Shown: positions 1-5,274, counted from the first letter of the stretch. The stretch: 5,274 bases of DNA from Cesiribacter sp. (GCA_030147305.1 JASLAE010000377.1:1-5274); one strand, 5' to 3'. The notes: generated from the letters alone by a model not told the origin. Numbers and translations: made by a program.

Positions 1-389
1 TCTGAAGTGGAGGTTACCAATACCCTTTCAATCTTTAAATCCCGCGCTGCCTGAATAACGTTAAGGGTTCCTTTTATATTCGTATCTACATAACTATCTG
101 GCGAATGGTAGCTATAAGGAATGGCTATGAGCGCTGCTAAATGAAATACCACATCAACACCTTGCATGGCAGTTCTAACACCATTCGGGTCCCGAATATC
201 TCCAGCAAAAATTTCCAGGGCATCTTTCTGCTCTTTAGAAAAGGTATCGATCCACCCCCAAGAGTTAAAAGAGTTATAATAGACAAAAGCTTTTACCTGG
301 CAACCTTCCTGCAAAAGCTTTTCAGTTAAATGACTGCCGATAAATCCATCTGCCCCGGTAATTAATACTTTTTTGTTTTTCAAATTCAT
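1..389 (-). CDS. legB: LegB-like nucleotide-sugar 4,6-dehydratase, N-terminal part (cut by window edge)
   Basis: My translation of the minus strand from the ATG at 389-387 gives 129 whole residues with no stop before the window edge. The protein opens with a classic extended-SDR NAD(P)-binding Rossmann fold: TGADGFIGSH at residues 11-20 (the GxxGxxG loop), a GDIRD motif at 63-67 and FHLAALIAIP at 82-91. The segments AFVYYNSFNSWGW (34-46), DIRDPNGVRTAM (64-75) and PDSYVDTNIKGTLNV (97-111) are what I recognise from the LegB family, the dehydratase opening legionaminic-acid synthesis (a GDP-GlcNAc 4,6-dehydratase in Campylobacter). The catalytic YxxxK would lie beyond the edge and cannot be checked. 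It differs from PseB/CapD-type dehydratases, which begin with a TGGTGSFG-like loop. The start overlaps the stop of the upstream dehydrogenase gene by 4 nt (ATGA), implying translational coupling in one operon. Nucleotide and exact substrate are not determined by sequence; a general NAD-dependent epimerase/dehydratase is the fallback. Confidence 0.82.
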   Translation of the reverse strand, partial: MNLKNKKVLITGADGFIGSHLTEKLLQEGCQVKAFVYYNSFNSWGWIDTFSKEQKDALEIFAGDIRDPNGVRTAMQGVDVVFHLAALIAIPYSYHSPDSYVDTNIKGTLNVIQAARDLKIERVLVTSTS

Positions 390-1360
390 TTCACACTATT
401 GAAAGGATGGTCAGATAGCTTTTCTTTTGCCAGGGGATGATATTCTCCTGTTAAACCTACTGGCTGCTGATTTCGAATATCATGCACAATTTCAATAGAC
501 TGCCGTGCATCTTCTACGCCATATCCATTGCCATTGATGATCTCCTGATAGCTAATGGTGTGCAGGTCTGCAAAACCTTCGCTGAATTCCAGTTCTTCAC
601 CCTCTACTGTAATAGAGCGATAGGTACTTTTCCCTTTTAACTTTGCTTCTTCCGGCAATACATTATAGTCAATACTCAGGAACCAGCGCACACGGGCCTT
701 TTCAAACTCCAGGTAACCGGCGGCCCGGTCATGGGTATGTACATGCACAATATTCTGCTGTACCTTACCGAATATCCAGCTTAGCATGTCGTAGAAATGA
801 ACACCAATATTGGTCGCAATGCCACCAGACTTTGTTACGTCGCCTTTCCAGGAGGTATAATACCAATGTCCGCGGGAGGTAAGATAAGTGAGGTCAACTT
901 CGTACTTTTTATCTTTTGGCCCCATGGCAATCTTTTCTTTCAGGGCGATAATGCTGGGATGCACCCGCAGCTGCAGAATATTATGTATTTTTTTACCAGT
1001 TTCCTGCTCTATATGCGCCAGTGCATCAATGTTCCACGGATTCAGCACCAAAGGCTTTTCGCAGATAGCATCTGCACCCCGGCGCAGTGCCATACGTATG
1101 TGGGCATCGTGCAGATAGTTGGGCGTACAGATGCTCACATAATCAAGCGTAATGCCTTTGTCATATTTTAGCTTCTCTACATGCCGATCGAAGCGCTCGA
1201 ATTCCACAAAGAAATCAGCATTGGGAAAATAGCTGTCCATAATGCCAACACTATCAAATTTATCCAGTGCAGCAACCAGGTTATTGCCTGTGTCTTTAAT
1301 AGCCTTTAAATGGCGGGGCGCAATGTAGCCGGCAGCACCAATCAGAGCAAAATTTTTCAT
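386..1360 (-). CDS. wbpB: UDP-N-acetyl-2-amino-2-deoxyglucuronate dehydrogenase (WbpB/WlbA type, Gfo/Idh/MocA family)
   Basis: This 324-residue protein is a cytoplasmic oxidoreductase that by family oxidises C3 of UDP-GlcNAcA to the 3-keto sugar with NAD+. The N-terminal Rossmann domain (about residues 1-125) has the dinucleotide loop GAAGYIAPRH at 8-17, the segment VSICTPNYLH at 75-84 and the family signature CEKPL at 100-104, whose Lys102 is the expected catalytic lysine. The C-terminal alpha/beta domain carries SGGIATNIGVHFYDMLSW at 178-195, with His188 and Asp191 in the usual sugar-binding and catalytic block. RGHWYYTSWKGD (163-174) is typical of the WlbA subgroup. Length fits the roughly 310-320 residues usual for WlbA. 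The gene starts 9 nt after the acetyltransferase stop and its TGA overlaps the next ATG by 4 nt. No Shine-Dalgarno is visible. The P. aeruginosa enzyme recycles its NADH with 2-oxoglutarate, fed by the aminotransferase; whether this one does cannot be read from sequence. Function is inferred from motifs plus the neighbouring WbpD and WbpE. Confidence 0.9.
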   Translation of the reverse strand: MKNFALIGAAGYIAPRHLKAIKDTGNNLVAALDKFDSVGIMDSYFPNADFFVEFERFDRHVEKLKYDKGITLDYVSICTPNYLHDAHIRMALRRGADAICEKPLVLNPWNIDALAHIEQETGKKIHNILQLRVHPSIIALKEKIAMGPKDKKYEVDLTYLTSRGHWYYTSWKGDVTKSGGIATNIGVHFYDMLSWIFGKVQQNIVHVHTHDRAAGYLEFEKARVRWFLSIDYNVLPEEAKLKGKSTYRSITVEGEELEFSEGFADLHTISYQEIINGNGYGVEDARQSIEIVHDIRNQQPVGLTGEYHPLAKEKLSDHPFNSVK

Positions 1361-1369
1361 TGCGTATGT

Positions 1370-1954
1370 TTATAGCTTAATAACTTCTCTATTTTTTAGC
1401 TGGTATTTTTCGCCACTTTCCGGGCAGGTGGCAATGCCTTCCGGATTGAATTCCAGGCGGTGCCCCCATTCACTCATCCAGCCAATCTGGCGTGCAGGGT
1501 TACCCACTACCAGCGCATAAGCGGGCACTGTTTTGGTTACCACTGCGCCAGCACCTATAAAGGCATATTCTCCAATATCGTGGCCACATACAATAGTAGC
1601 ATTGGCACCTATGGAAGCACCTTTTTTAACAGTGGTTTTTGCATACTGACCCCGCCTGTTTACAGCACTTCTGGGGTTGGTTACATTCGTAAATACCATG
1701 GAGGGGCCTAGGAACACATCATCTTCACAGATTACCCCTGTGTAGATTGAAACATTGTTCTGTACCTTCACATTATTACCCAGAATAACCTCCGGAGAAA
1801 TTACTACGTTCTGACCAATATTGCAGTTCTTGCCCAGCTGGCAATTCGGCATGATATGAGAGAAATGCCAGATTTTGGTACCCTCACCAATATTGCAGCC
1901 CTCGTCGATGATGGCTGTTTCATGGCTGTAATACTTGTTTTCTGCTTGTTCCAT
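1370..1954 (-). CDS. wbpD: UDP-2-acetamido-3-amino-2,3-dideoxyglucuronate N-acetyltransferase (WbpD/WlbB type)
   Basis: From the ATG at 1954-1952 this is a 194-residue left-handed beta-helix acetyltransferase that by family moves acetyl from acetyl-CoA to the 3-amino group made by WbpE. Hexapeptide-repeat turns run through residues about 11-150 (IIDEGCNIGEGTKIWHFSHI, then LGKNCNIGQNVVISPEVILG, then IGANATIVCGHDIGEYAFIGAGAVV). The external loop VFTNVTNPRSAVNRRGQY at 87-104 and the end of the helix PAYALVVGNPARQIGWMSEWG at about 144-164 are hallmarks of the WlbB group. The C-terminal tail holds ATCPESGEKYQL (175-186), also common in this group. An in-frame TTG at 1963-1961 would add three residues and overlap the upstream gene by 8 nt. 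I prefer the ATG, which follows the upstream TGA after one base and gives the usual short lead-in to the YYSHETAIIDEG start. It sits between the aminotransferase and the dehydrogenase of the same pathway. A generic sugar O- or N-acetyltransferase is the alternative, but context argues against it. Confidence 0.9.
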   Translation of the reverse strand: MEQAENKYYSHETAIIDEGCNIGEGTKIWHFSHIMPNCQLGKNCNIGQNVVISPEVILGNNVKVQNNVSIYTGVICEDDVFLGPSMVFTNVTNPRSAVNRRGQYAKTTVKKGASIGANATIVCGHDIGEYAFIGAGAVVTKTVPAYALVVGNPARQIGWMSEWGHRLEFNPEGIATCPESGEKYQLKNREVIKL

Positions 1955-1955
1955 T

Positions 1956-3083
1956 TCAGGCAAAGAAAGATTTTACTTGATCTGTAATAAAGCTTAGCTG
2001 ATCCTCAGTAAGCTCGGTATGCATGGGCAGGGAGATTACCTGTTCACAGAGCTGTTCAGAGACCGGGAAGTCTCCCTTTTGATAACCCCAGTGCCGGTAA
2101 GCATTTTGCAAATGAAGTGGAACAGGATAATAGATCATAGAAGGTACACCTTTGGATGCCAGGTGCTCCTTGAGACCATCTCTTTGACCGCCAGCTACTT
2201 TTAAAGTATATTGATGGAACACATGTGTTGAGGAGGCCGCCCTTACAGGCAAAGCAAGTGCTTCTATACCAGCCAATGCCTGATCGTAATACGCAGCCGC
2301 AGCTTGCCGCCTGCTGATGTAGTCATTTAACCGACGAAGTTTTATGCGTAAGATCACTGACTGCAGGGTATCCAGCCTGGAGTTCACACCTACAACTTCA
2401 TGATAATATTTTACTTTTTGGCCGTGGTTTGCAATCATCTGCAGGCGCTCTGCAAGTTTATCATCCTCAGTAAACATGGCACCGCCATCGCCAAAACAGC
2501 CCAGGTTTTTACTTGGAAAAAACGAGGTGGCACCAATATCCCCTATCGTTCCTGCCTGCCTGCTTTGGCCATTAGAGAAGGTATAGGATGCACCTATGGC
2601 CTGTGCAGTATCTTCTATGATATATACATTGTTCTTTTGCGCAAAGCTGCCAAGCCTTTCCATATCGGCACATTGGCCATAAAGATGCACCGGTACAATT
2701 GCTTTGGTTTTTGGAGATAATTTATCTTCCAGCTGTGCTACTGCAATATTAAATGTCTTAGGATCTACCTCTGCAAAAACAGGTTTTAGCCCCAGCAGTG
2801 CAATTACTTCTGCAGTTGCCACATAAGTAAAAGCCGGAACAATCACCTCATCGCCGGGCTGCAGCCCCAGGGCCATCATGGCAATCTGCAGCGCATCTGT
2901 GCCATTTGCACAAGGAATTACATGTTTTGCCCCACAATAAGCGGCCAGTTCCTTTGAAAATTTCTTAACATCGGGCCCATTGATAAAAGCACCCTCTTCA
3001 ATGGCTTGGATAAGCGCCTGATCTACATCTTCTTTTATATCCTGGTATTGTCCCCGAAGGTCAACCATCTGAATTTCTCTCAC
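1956..3083 (-). CDS. wbpE: UDP-3-keto-GlcNAcA aminotransferase (WbpE/WlbC type, DegT/DnrJ/EryC1 family)
   Basis: This 375-residue protein is a PLP-dependent fold-type I sugar aminotransferase. By family and context it uses glutamate to aminate C3 of UDP-2-acetamido-3-keto-glucuronate. Visible landmarks are NGPDVKKFSKELAAYCGAK (35-53), the phosphate-binding GTDAL (61-65), the substrate-side PAFTYVATAE (83-92), IIEDTAQAIGA (155-165) with Asp158 for the PLP ring nitrogen, SFFPSKNLGCFGDGG (187-201) with Lys192 as the Schiff-base lysine, and GVNSRLDTLQ (232-241) contacting the cofactor of the partner subunit. All key residues are present and length is normal. It is the first gene of the operon and is followed after one base by the acetyltransferase. 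The start given is a GTG two codons after an in-frame TAG. It yields MREIQMVDLRGQY, matching the usual IQMVDL lead-in of Bacteroidota homologues as I remember them. An ATG at 3068-3066 (370 residues) is preceded at good spacing by purine-rich GAGAG and is a real alternative. Confidence 0.9.
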   Translation of the reverse strand: MREIQMVDLRGQYQDIKEDVDQALIQAIEEGAFINGPDVKKFSKELAAYCGAKHVIPCANGTDALQIAMMALGLQPGDEVIVPAFTYVATAEVIALLGLKPVFAEVDPKTFNIAVAQLEDKLSPKTKAIVPVHLYGQCADMERLGSFAQKNNVYIIEDTAQAIGASYTFSNGQSRQAGTIGDIGATSFFPSKNLGCFGDGGAMFTEDDKLAERLQMIANHGQKVKYYHEVVGVNSRLDTLQSVILRIKLRRLNDYISRRQAAAAYYDQALAGIEALALPVRAASSTHVFHQYTLKVAGGQRDGLKEHLASKGVPSMIYYPVPLHLQNAYRHWGYQKGDFPVSEQLCEQVISLPMHTELTEDQLSFITDQVKSFFA

Positions 3084-3111
3084 AAATATCTATTTAACAG
3101 TTAACGTACAA
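3083..3111 (-). promoter_or_regulatory. Candidate promoter of the minus-strand sugar operon (weak)
   Basis: Read on the minus strand, a TTG (3111-3109) is followed after 18 nt by GATATTTG (3090-3083). This resembles the Bacteroidota pattern of TTG, about 19 nt, then TAnnTTTG, with one mismatch in the -7 box. An 11-bp inverted repeat, TTAAC-A-GTTAA at 3094-3104, lies between the two boxes and could be an operator or chance. If the promoter is real, transcription would begin near 3075-3079, which lies inside the GTG-initiated reading frame and would favour the ATG at 3068 with a very short leader. The match is to short, degenerate boxes only. Confidence 0.25.
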
Positions 3112-3360
3112 TTTGTTGGGTGCTATTACAAACCGGTAATCTGGGCCAACATATCAAGAAGCGGACAAATAGGTTTTTTAATCAGACCAGGCATTTAAAT
3201 TGGGTAAGCGCCTGCTTAAGGCCTTCTTGTTCTTTTAGCTTTGCTCAAACTGCTTCATATGCTCCAGGCAGAAAAACAGTGGCTGACCATCATTACCTAC
3301 TCACAGCCAGCATATTGATAAATGACCTATACATCATGTTAGCCTGGCGCAAATGTCGGG

Positions 3361-3387
3361 CAAAAATAAAAATATTTCTACTCCCAA
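3361..3387 (-). promoter_or_regulatory. Second candidate promoter for the minus-strand operon (weak)
   Basis: On the minus strand TATTTTTG (3368-3361) is an exact match to the Bacteroidota -7 element TAnnTTTG. A TTG (3387-3385) lies 16 nt upstream of it, slightly closer than the usual 17-23 nt. Use of this site would give the aminotransferase mRNA an untranslated leader of roughly 270 nt. The region is AT-rich, so a chance match is quite possible. Confidence 0.2.
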
Positions 3388-3651
3388 TCGCTTTTATATG
3401 CTACAATAAACAGCCATTTATTACATCTCCCAACTTCTTGTTTATCTTCTAATGAAACAAGTGAATACTCAAGTAATACAACTTATCTATCAGGCTATTA
3501 TAAAACAACTGCCTTAAATGGCCTTGGTAATTTCACAAAAAACAATCTTAATCCTTTTTCTAAAAACACAAATCTTCTAATAACTTTATCTCTGGAACAA
3601 ATATGGCATTAGTCCATTTCTGTCACGCTGGTAAGTTTTATCTGTACAGCC

Positions 3652-3710
3652 TGCTGGGATATTGATAAGCTACCTGGCTTGTACCCGCGTGATTCATGAC
3701 AAACCCAGCA
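3652..3710. repeat. Inverted repeat TGCTGGG / CCCAGCA enclosing a smaller hairpin
   Basis: TGCTGGG at 3652-3658 is perfectly complementary to CCCAGCA at 3704-3710, with 45 nt between them. Inside lies a smaller pair, AAGC (3667-3670) with GCTT (3677-3680). Just upstream is the 8-bp palindrome CTGTACAG (3642-3649), and immediately downstream ACCA-ATC-TGGT (3710-3720) followed by four T residues. A nested, GC-stronger fold in an otherwise AT-rich intergenic region could be a structured leader or small RNA on the plus strand, but arms this short also occur by chance. Confidence 0.3.
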
Positions 3711-3747
3711 CCAATCTGGTTTTAGAAATACCAACCCAAAAGTGGAT

Positions 3748-3762
3748 TGTATGCTGCATACA
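3748..3762. repeat. 15-bp perfect palindrome, possible operator
   Basis: TGTATGC-T-GCATACA is a perfect inverted repeat with 7-bp arms and a single central base. The half-site TGTATGC recurs in direct orientation at 3803-3809, and looser versions occur at 4035-4041 (TGTATAC) and, reversed, at 4051-4057 (GCATATA). All lie upstream of the Wzz-like gene. The form, with two arms and a one-base centre, fits a dimeric helix-turn-helix regulator, but no regulator gene is in the window and one such palindrome in a kilobase is not statistically remarkable by itself. Confidence 0.4.
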
Positions 3763-4125
3763 GAAGCTTATAGCACAGATTCACAAGAAAAATATATGCA
3801 CCTGTATGCTATTATGATTTAAACCTGAGCTGACAGCTTATCTAAACAAGGCAATGGGAATGAAATATAAATCTGTGCCCAAAGAAAACATTTGAGATCC
3901 TGCCCACACCTTACAGTTGCCCATGATATTTGTTGCAAATTTTGCTGCTATGAATGGACAAGTAGGCAGGGGATGCTGCGTTTATTTATTACTGCCATTA
4001 GGGTCACATCACCTGCCAAGATATTATGGCACGCTGTATACTTACATAAAGCATATAGGCAAAAGATAAATGTGCTTCAGATAAATACTTAAAAGAATGT
4101 AAATTAGCGCTTCAAAAATAATTAC

Positions 4126-5181
4126 ATGCTTGAAAATACTTCAAAAAGAAAGGAAGCTACAGACGCTGGTGAGGTAGATCTAAGGGATTTGTTTGCTGGC
4201 GTTGGCCGTTCTTTCAGCAGAATGGGCCGCTCCATCGTTTTGGGCCTGCTGCGGCTGCGCCGGGTAACCTACAAATTCAAATGGCTGGTCATCGCCTCTA
4301 CTGTTATTGGCGCTATACTGGGCTACTTTTACTATAATGCTTTTGAGCCTTACTATTCTTCCCAGCTGGTACTGAATTCCCGGTATTATAGCGCGGAAAT
4401 GATGGAAAATGCTATTGAAGAATTAAATCAACTTGCAGAAGAAGGCAATAGCACCATACTTGCCCGTAAACTGGGGCTATCTCCGGCACAGGCCGAAAAA
4501 ATCCGGTCATTTAGCACTTCTGCCGTTACTACCACCGAAGATTTAATAGAGGTGGAGGGCATGCTACAACAGTTAGTGGAGAGTGAGCAGTTAACGGCAG
4601 CAGAAATTCTGGAGCTACGTGAAAGGCTCACAAAAACATTTTATAATTTCGAAGTACTGGTTACTGTATATGATATTGATGTGCTGGACGCCCTGGAGCA
4701 GGGCCTGAGCCAATACCTCTACGATAACGACTATGTAAAAAGAAGGGTAGCAGTTGAGCATGAAAATCTTATGCTGATGCGGGATAAGTTGCGCCGTGAC
4801 CAGGAACAGCTAAACCAGCTCAAGACCCTCCAGGCAGAGGCTTATAAAAGAATTGCCGAGACAGGCCAAACCGGCTCCAACAATGTGATCTTTGGCACCC
4901 CCGAAACAGCAAATGCTCCACTTAACGTTTATGTACAGGACCTGGACTTCTCTCGTGAATTACTGGAAACGAACAGACGATTAGAGCTTAACAGAGCCCT
5001 GGAAATTGTAAGCGGTTTTACCCCTTATGGCCGGCCTGCCAGCCTTTCTTTTAAGGGGCAGATAATTACAGGCGCGCTTATAGGCATGTTAATTGCTTAC
5101 TTCATCATTATGTTACTGAGCATAAACGAGTCGCTGAACAGGTACGAAACAAAGCATTTGAGCCGCAAGTCTGTCTATTAA
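4126..5181 (+). CDS. Wzz-like polysaccharide co-polymerase (chain-length determinant)
   Basis: This 351-residue inner-membrane protein has the two-segment layout of Wzz-type chain-length determinants. A cytoplasmic N-terminus of about 52 residues ends in a basic stretch (LLRLRRVTYKFK). Membrane segment one is about 53-71 (WLVIASTVIGAILGYFYYN), followed by a periplasmic domain of about 240 residues and membrane segment two at 311-331 (GQIITGALIGMLIAYFIIMLL), with a short tail. Residues about 205-245 are rich in charged and Leu heptads, consistent with the long coiled-coil helix of the family. The proline-containing FTPYGRPASLSFKG just before segment two stands where Wzz proteins have their proline-rich motif, though it is weaker here. 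There is no Walker-box tyrosine-kinase domain, so it is not Wzc. It would set polymer length together with a Wzy polymerase not seen here. It is divergent from the sugar operon; the ATG has no Shine-Dalgarno, as is usual in Bacteroidota. Family placement rests on topology and general pattern; the N-terminal extension is longer than in enteric Wzz. Confidence 0.8.
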   Translation: MLENTSKRKEATDAGEVDLRDLFAGVGRSFSRMGRSIVLGLLRLRRVTYKFKWLVIASTVIGAILGYFYYNAFEPYYSSQLVLNSRYYSAEMMENAIEELNQLAEEGNSTILARKLGLSPAQAEKIRSFSTSAVTTTEDLIEVEGMLQQLVESEQLTAAEILELRERLTKTFYNFEVLVTVYDIDVLDALEQGLSQYLYDNDYVKRRVAVEHENLMLMRDKLRRDQEQLNQLKTLQAEAYKRIAETGQTGSNNVIFGTPETANAPLNVYVQDLDFSRELLETNRRLELNRALEIVSGFTPYGRPASLSFKGQIITGALIGMLIAYFIIMLLSINESLNRYETKHLSRKSVY

Positions 5182-5203
5182 TTCAGCCGACTCAAATTCC
5201 TCA

Positions 5204-5220
5204 ATTTTAGCTCCTAAAAT
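5204..5220 (+). terminator. AT-rich hairpin after the Wzz-like gene, possible weak terminator
   Basis: ATTTTAG (5204-5210) and CTAAAAT (5214-5220) are perfect 7-bp complements around a 3-nt loop, starting 22 nt after the TAA stop and followed by ATTATTT. The stem has only one G-C pair and no proper U-tract, so it is a weak candidate. Its position between a stop codon and a promoter-like box favours a termination role. Confidence 0.35.
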
Positions 5221-5230
5221 ATTATTTACG

Positions 5231-5270
5231 GCATTTGGGTCGTATCTTTGCGCCAAATTCTGGCAAATGC
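5231..5270. repeat. 7-bp inverted repeat flanking the TATCTTTG box
   Basis: GCATTTG (5231-5237) and CAAATGC (5264-5270) are perfect complements 26 nt apart, bracketing the promoter-like TATCTTTG at 5243-5250. Nested inside is a second pair, GCCA (5252-5255) with TGGC (5261-5264). The arrangement could be a pair of operator half-sites or a hairpin in the 5' leader; chance is not excluded. Confidence 0.3.
5243..5250 (+). promoter_or_regulatory. Bacteroidota -7 element TATCTTTG for a gene beyond the right edge
   Basis: TATCTTTG exactly fits TAnnTTTG, the -7 element used by the main sigma factor of Bacteroidota, and is followed by GCGCC where transcription would begin. No good TTG is found 17-23 nt upstream; the best is ATT/TTA around 5221-5224. 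The element sits 60 nt after the Wzz-like stop codon and after the hairpin at 5204-5220, as expected for the promoter of the next plus-strand gene. Confidence 0.45.
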
Positions 5271-5274
5271 GACT

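Larger units (their letters stand above)
3084..4125. other. Long AT-rich divergent intergenic region without a convincing gene
   Basis: This 1,042-bp stretch separates the start of the minus-strand sugar operon from the start of the plus-strand Wzz-like gene. Both flanking genes read outward, so it must contain the promoters for both. The open frames at 3120-3452 and 3892-4092 on the plus strand have odd composition, no domain-like pattern and no start context, and I treat them as noncoding. On the minus strand the frames I read are broken by many stops. I see no tRNA, rRNA, CRISPR array, insertion-sequence ends or known riboswitch core, and no JUMPstart/ops GGCGGTAG element. It does hold several short inverted repeats concentrated between about 3640 and 3880 and weak promoter-like boxes, listed separately. 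It could carry a long leader, a small RNA, or simply a regulatory region with decayed DNA. Confidence 0.7.

Noticed and set aside
797..1171. 124-codon plus-strand frame antisense to wbpB, and a nested 76-codon frame
   Set aside because: It lies wholly opposite a gene with intact family motifs; the translation has no domain-like features, so it is a shadow frame.
3236..3243. TAGCTTTG, a perfect TAnnTTTG match on the plus strand
   Set aside because: There is no TTG at 17-23 nt upstream and no gene follows in that direction for nearly 900 bp.
3120..3452. 110-codon open frame on the plus strand in the intergenic region
   Set aside because: It starts just after the minus-strand operon's start region, has no ribosome-binding or promoter context, and its composition (many Cys, Phe, Ile, Tyr with no pattern) reads as translated noncoding DNA.
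3444..3581. 10-bp direct repeat ATCTTCTAAT at 3444-3453 and 3572-3581
   Set aside because: One such 10-mer repeat is expected roughly by chance in an AT-rich kilobase, and no target-duplication or transposon ends accompany it.
3928..3945. Overlapping small palindromes ATTTG-TTG-CAAAT and GCAAA-T-TTTGC
   Set aside because: Short AT-rich arms with tiny loops; visible but not distinguishable from chance and not placed at a promoter I can define.
3892..4092. 66-codon open frame on the plus strand just before the Wzz-like gene
   Set aside because: Cys-rich start and no recognisable pattern; the CCxxCC-like cluster (DICCKFCCYEW) looked like a possible zinc site but nothing else supports a protein.
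4428..4631. 67-codon minus-strand frame inside the Wzz-like gene
   Set aside because: Ser-rich shadow of the coding strand with no independent support.

Overview
The window looks like part of a surface-polysaccharide (O-antigen, capsule or exopolysaccharide) locus from a member of the Bacteroidota, probably of the Cytophagales type. The clues are the protein sequences themselves, genes that mostly lack Shine-Dalgarno sequences, and a match near the right edge to the Bacteroidota -7 promoter element TAnnTTTG. No database search was possible, so the taxonomic call is an inference.

Positions 1-3083 hold a tightly packed operon on the minus strand, read right to left. It runs from a PLP-dependent sugar aminotransferase (WbpE/WlbC type), to a left-handed beta-helix N-acetyltransferase (WbpD/WlbB type), to a Gfo/Idh/MocA-type NAD-dependent sugar oxidase (WbpB/WlbA type), to the N-terminal third of a LegB-like nucleotide-sugar 4,6-dehydratase cut off by the window edge. 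The junctions are a 1-nt gap, a 9-nt gap and a 4-nt ATGA overlap. The first three enzymes are the three consecutive steps that turn UDP-GlcNAcA into UDP-2,3-diacetamido-2,3-dideoxy-glucuronic acid (UDP-GlcNAc3NAcA): 3-oxidation (WbpB), transamination (WbpE) and 3-N-acetylation (WbpD). The 6-dehydrogenase that would supply UDP-GlcNAcA (WbpA) and a possible C2 epimerase (WbpI, giving the manno isomer) are not in the window. The LegB-like gene suggests that a second unusual sugar, of the legionaminic-acid (nonulosonic) kind, is built by genes just beyond the left edge.

Positions 3084-4125 are a 1,042-bp AT-rich divergent intergenic region with no convincing gene. It holds weak promoter candidates for the minus-strand operon and several short inverted repeats. 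The clearest of these is a 15-bp perfect palindrome at 3748-3762 with a repeated half-site downstream.

Positions 4126-5181 encode, on the plus strand, a two-membrane-segment Wzz-like polysaccharide co-polymerase (chain-length determinant) with no kinase domain. It is followed by a weak AT-rich hairpin and a TAnnTTTG element that probably drives a gene beyond the right edge. Together the window supplies activated sugars (minus operon) and polymer length control (plus gene). It is a recognisable type of locus, and I see no clear sign of a wholly new system.
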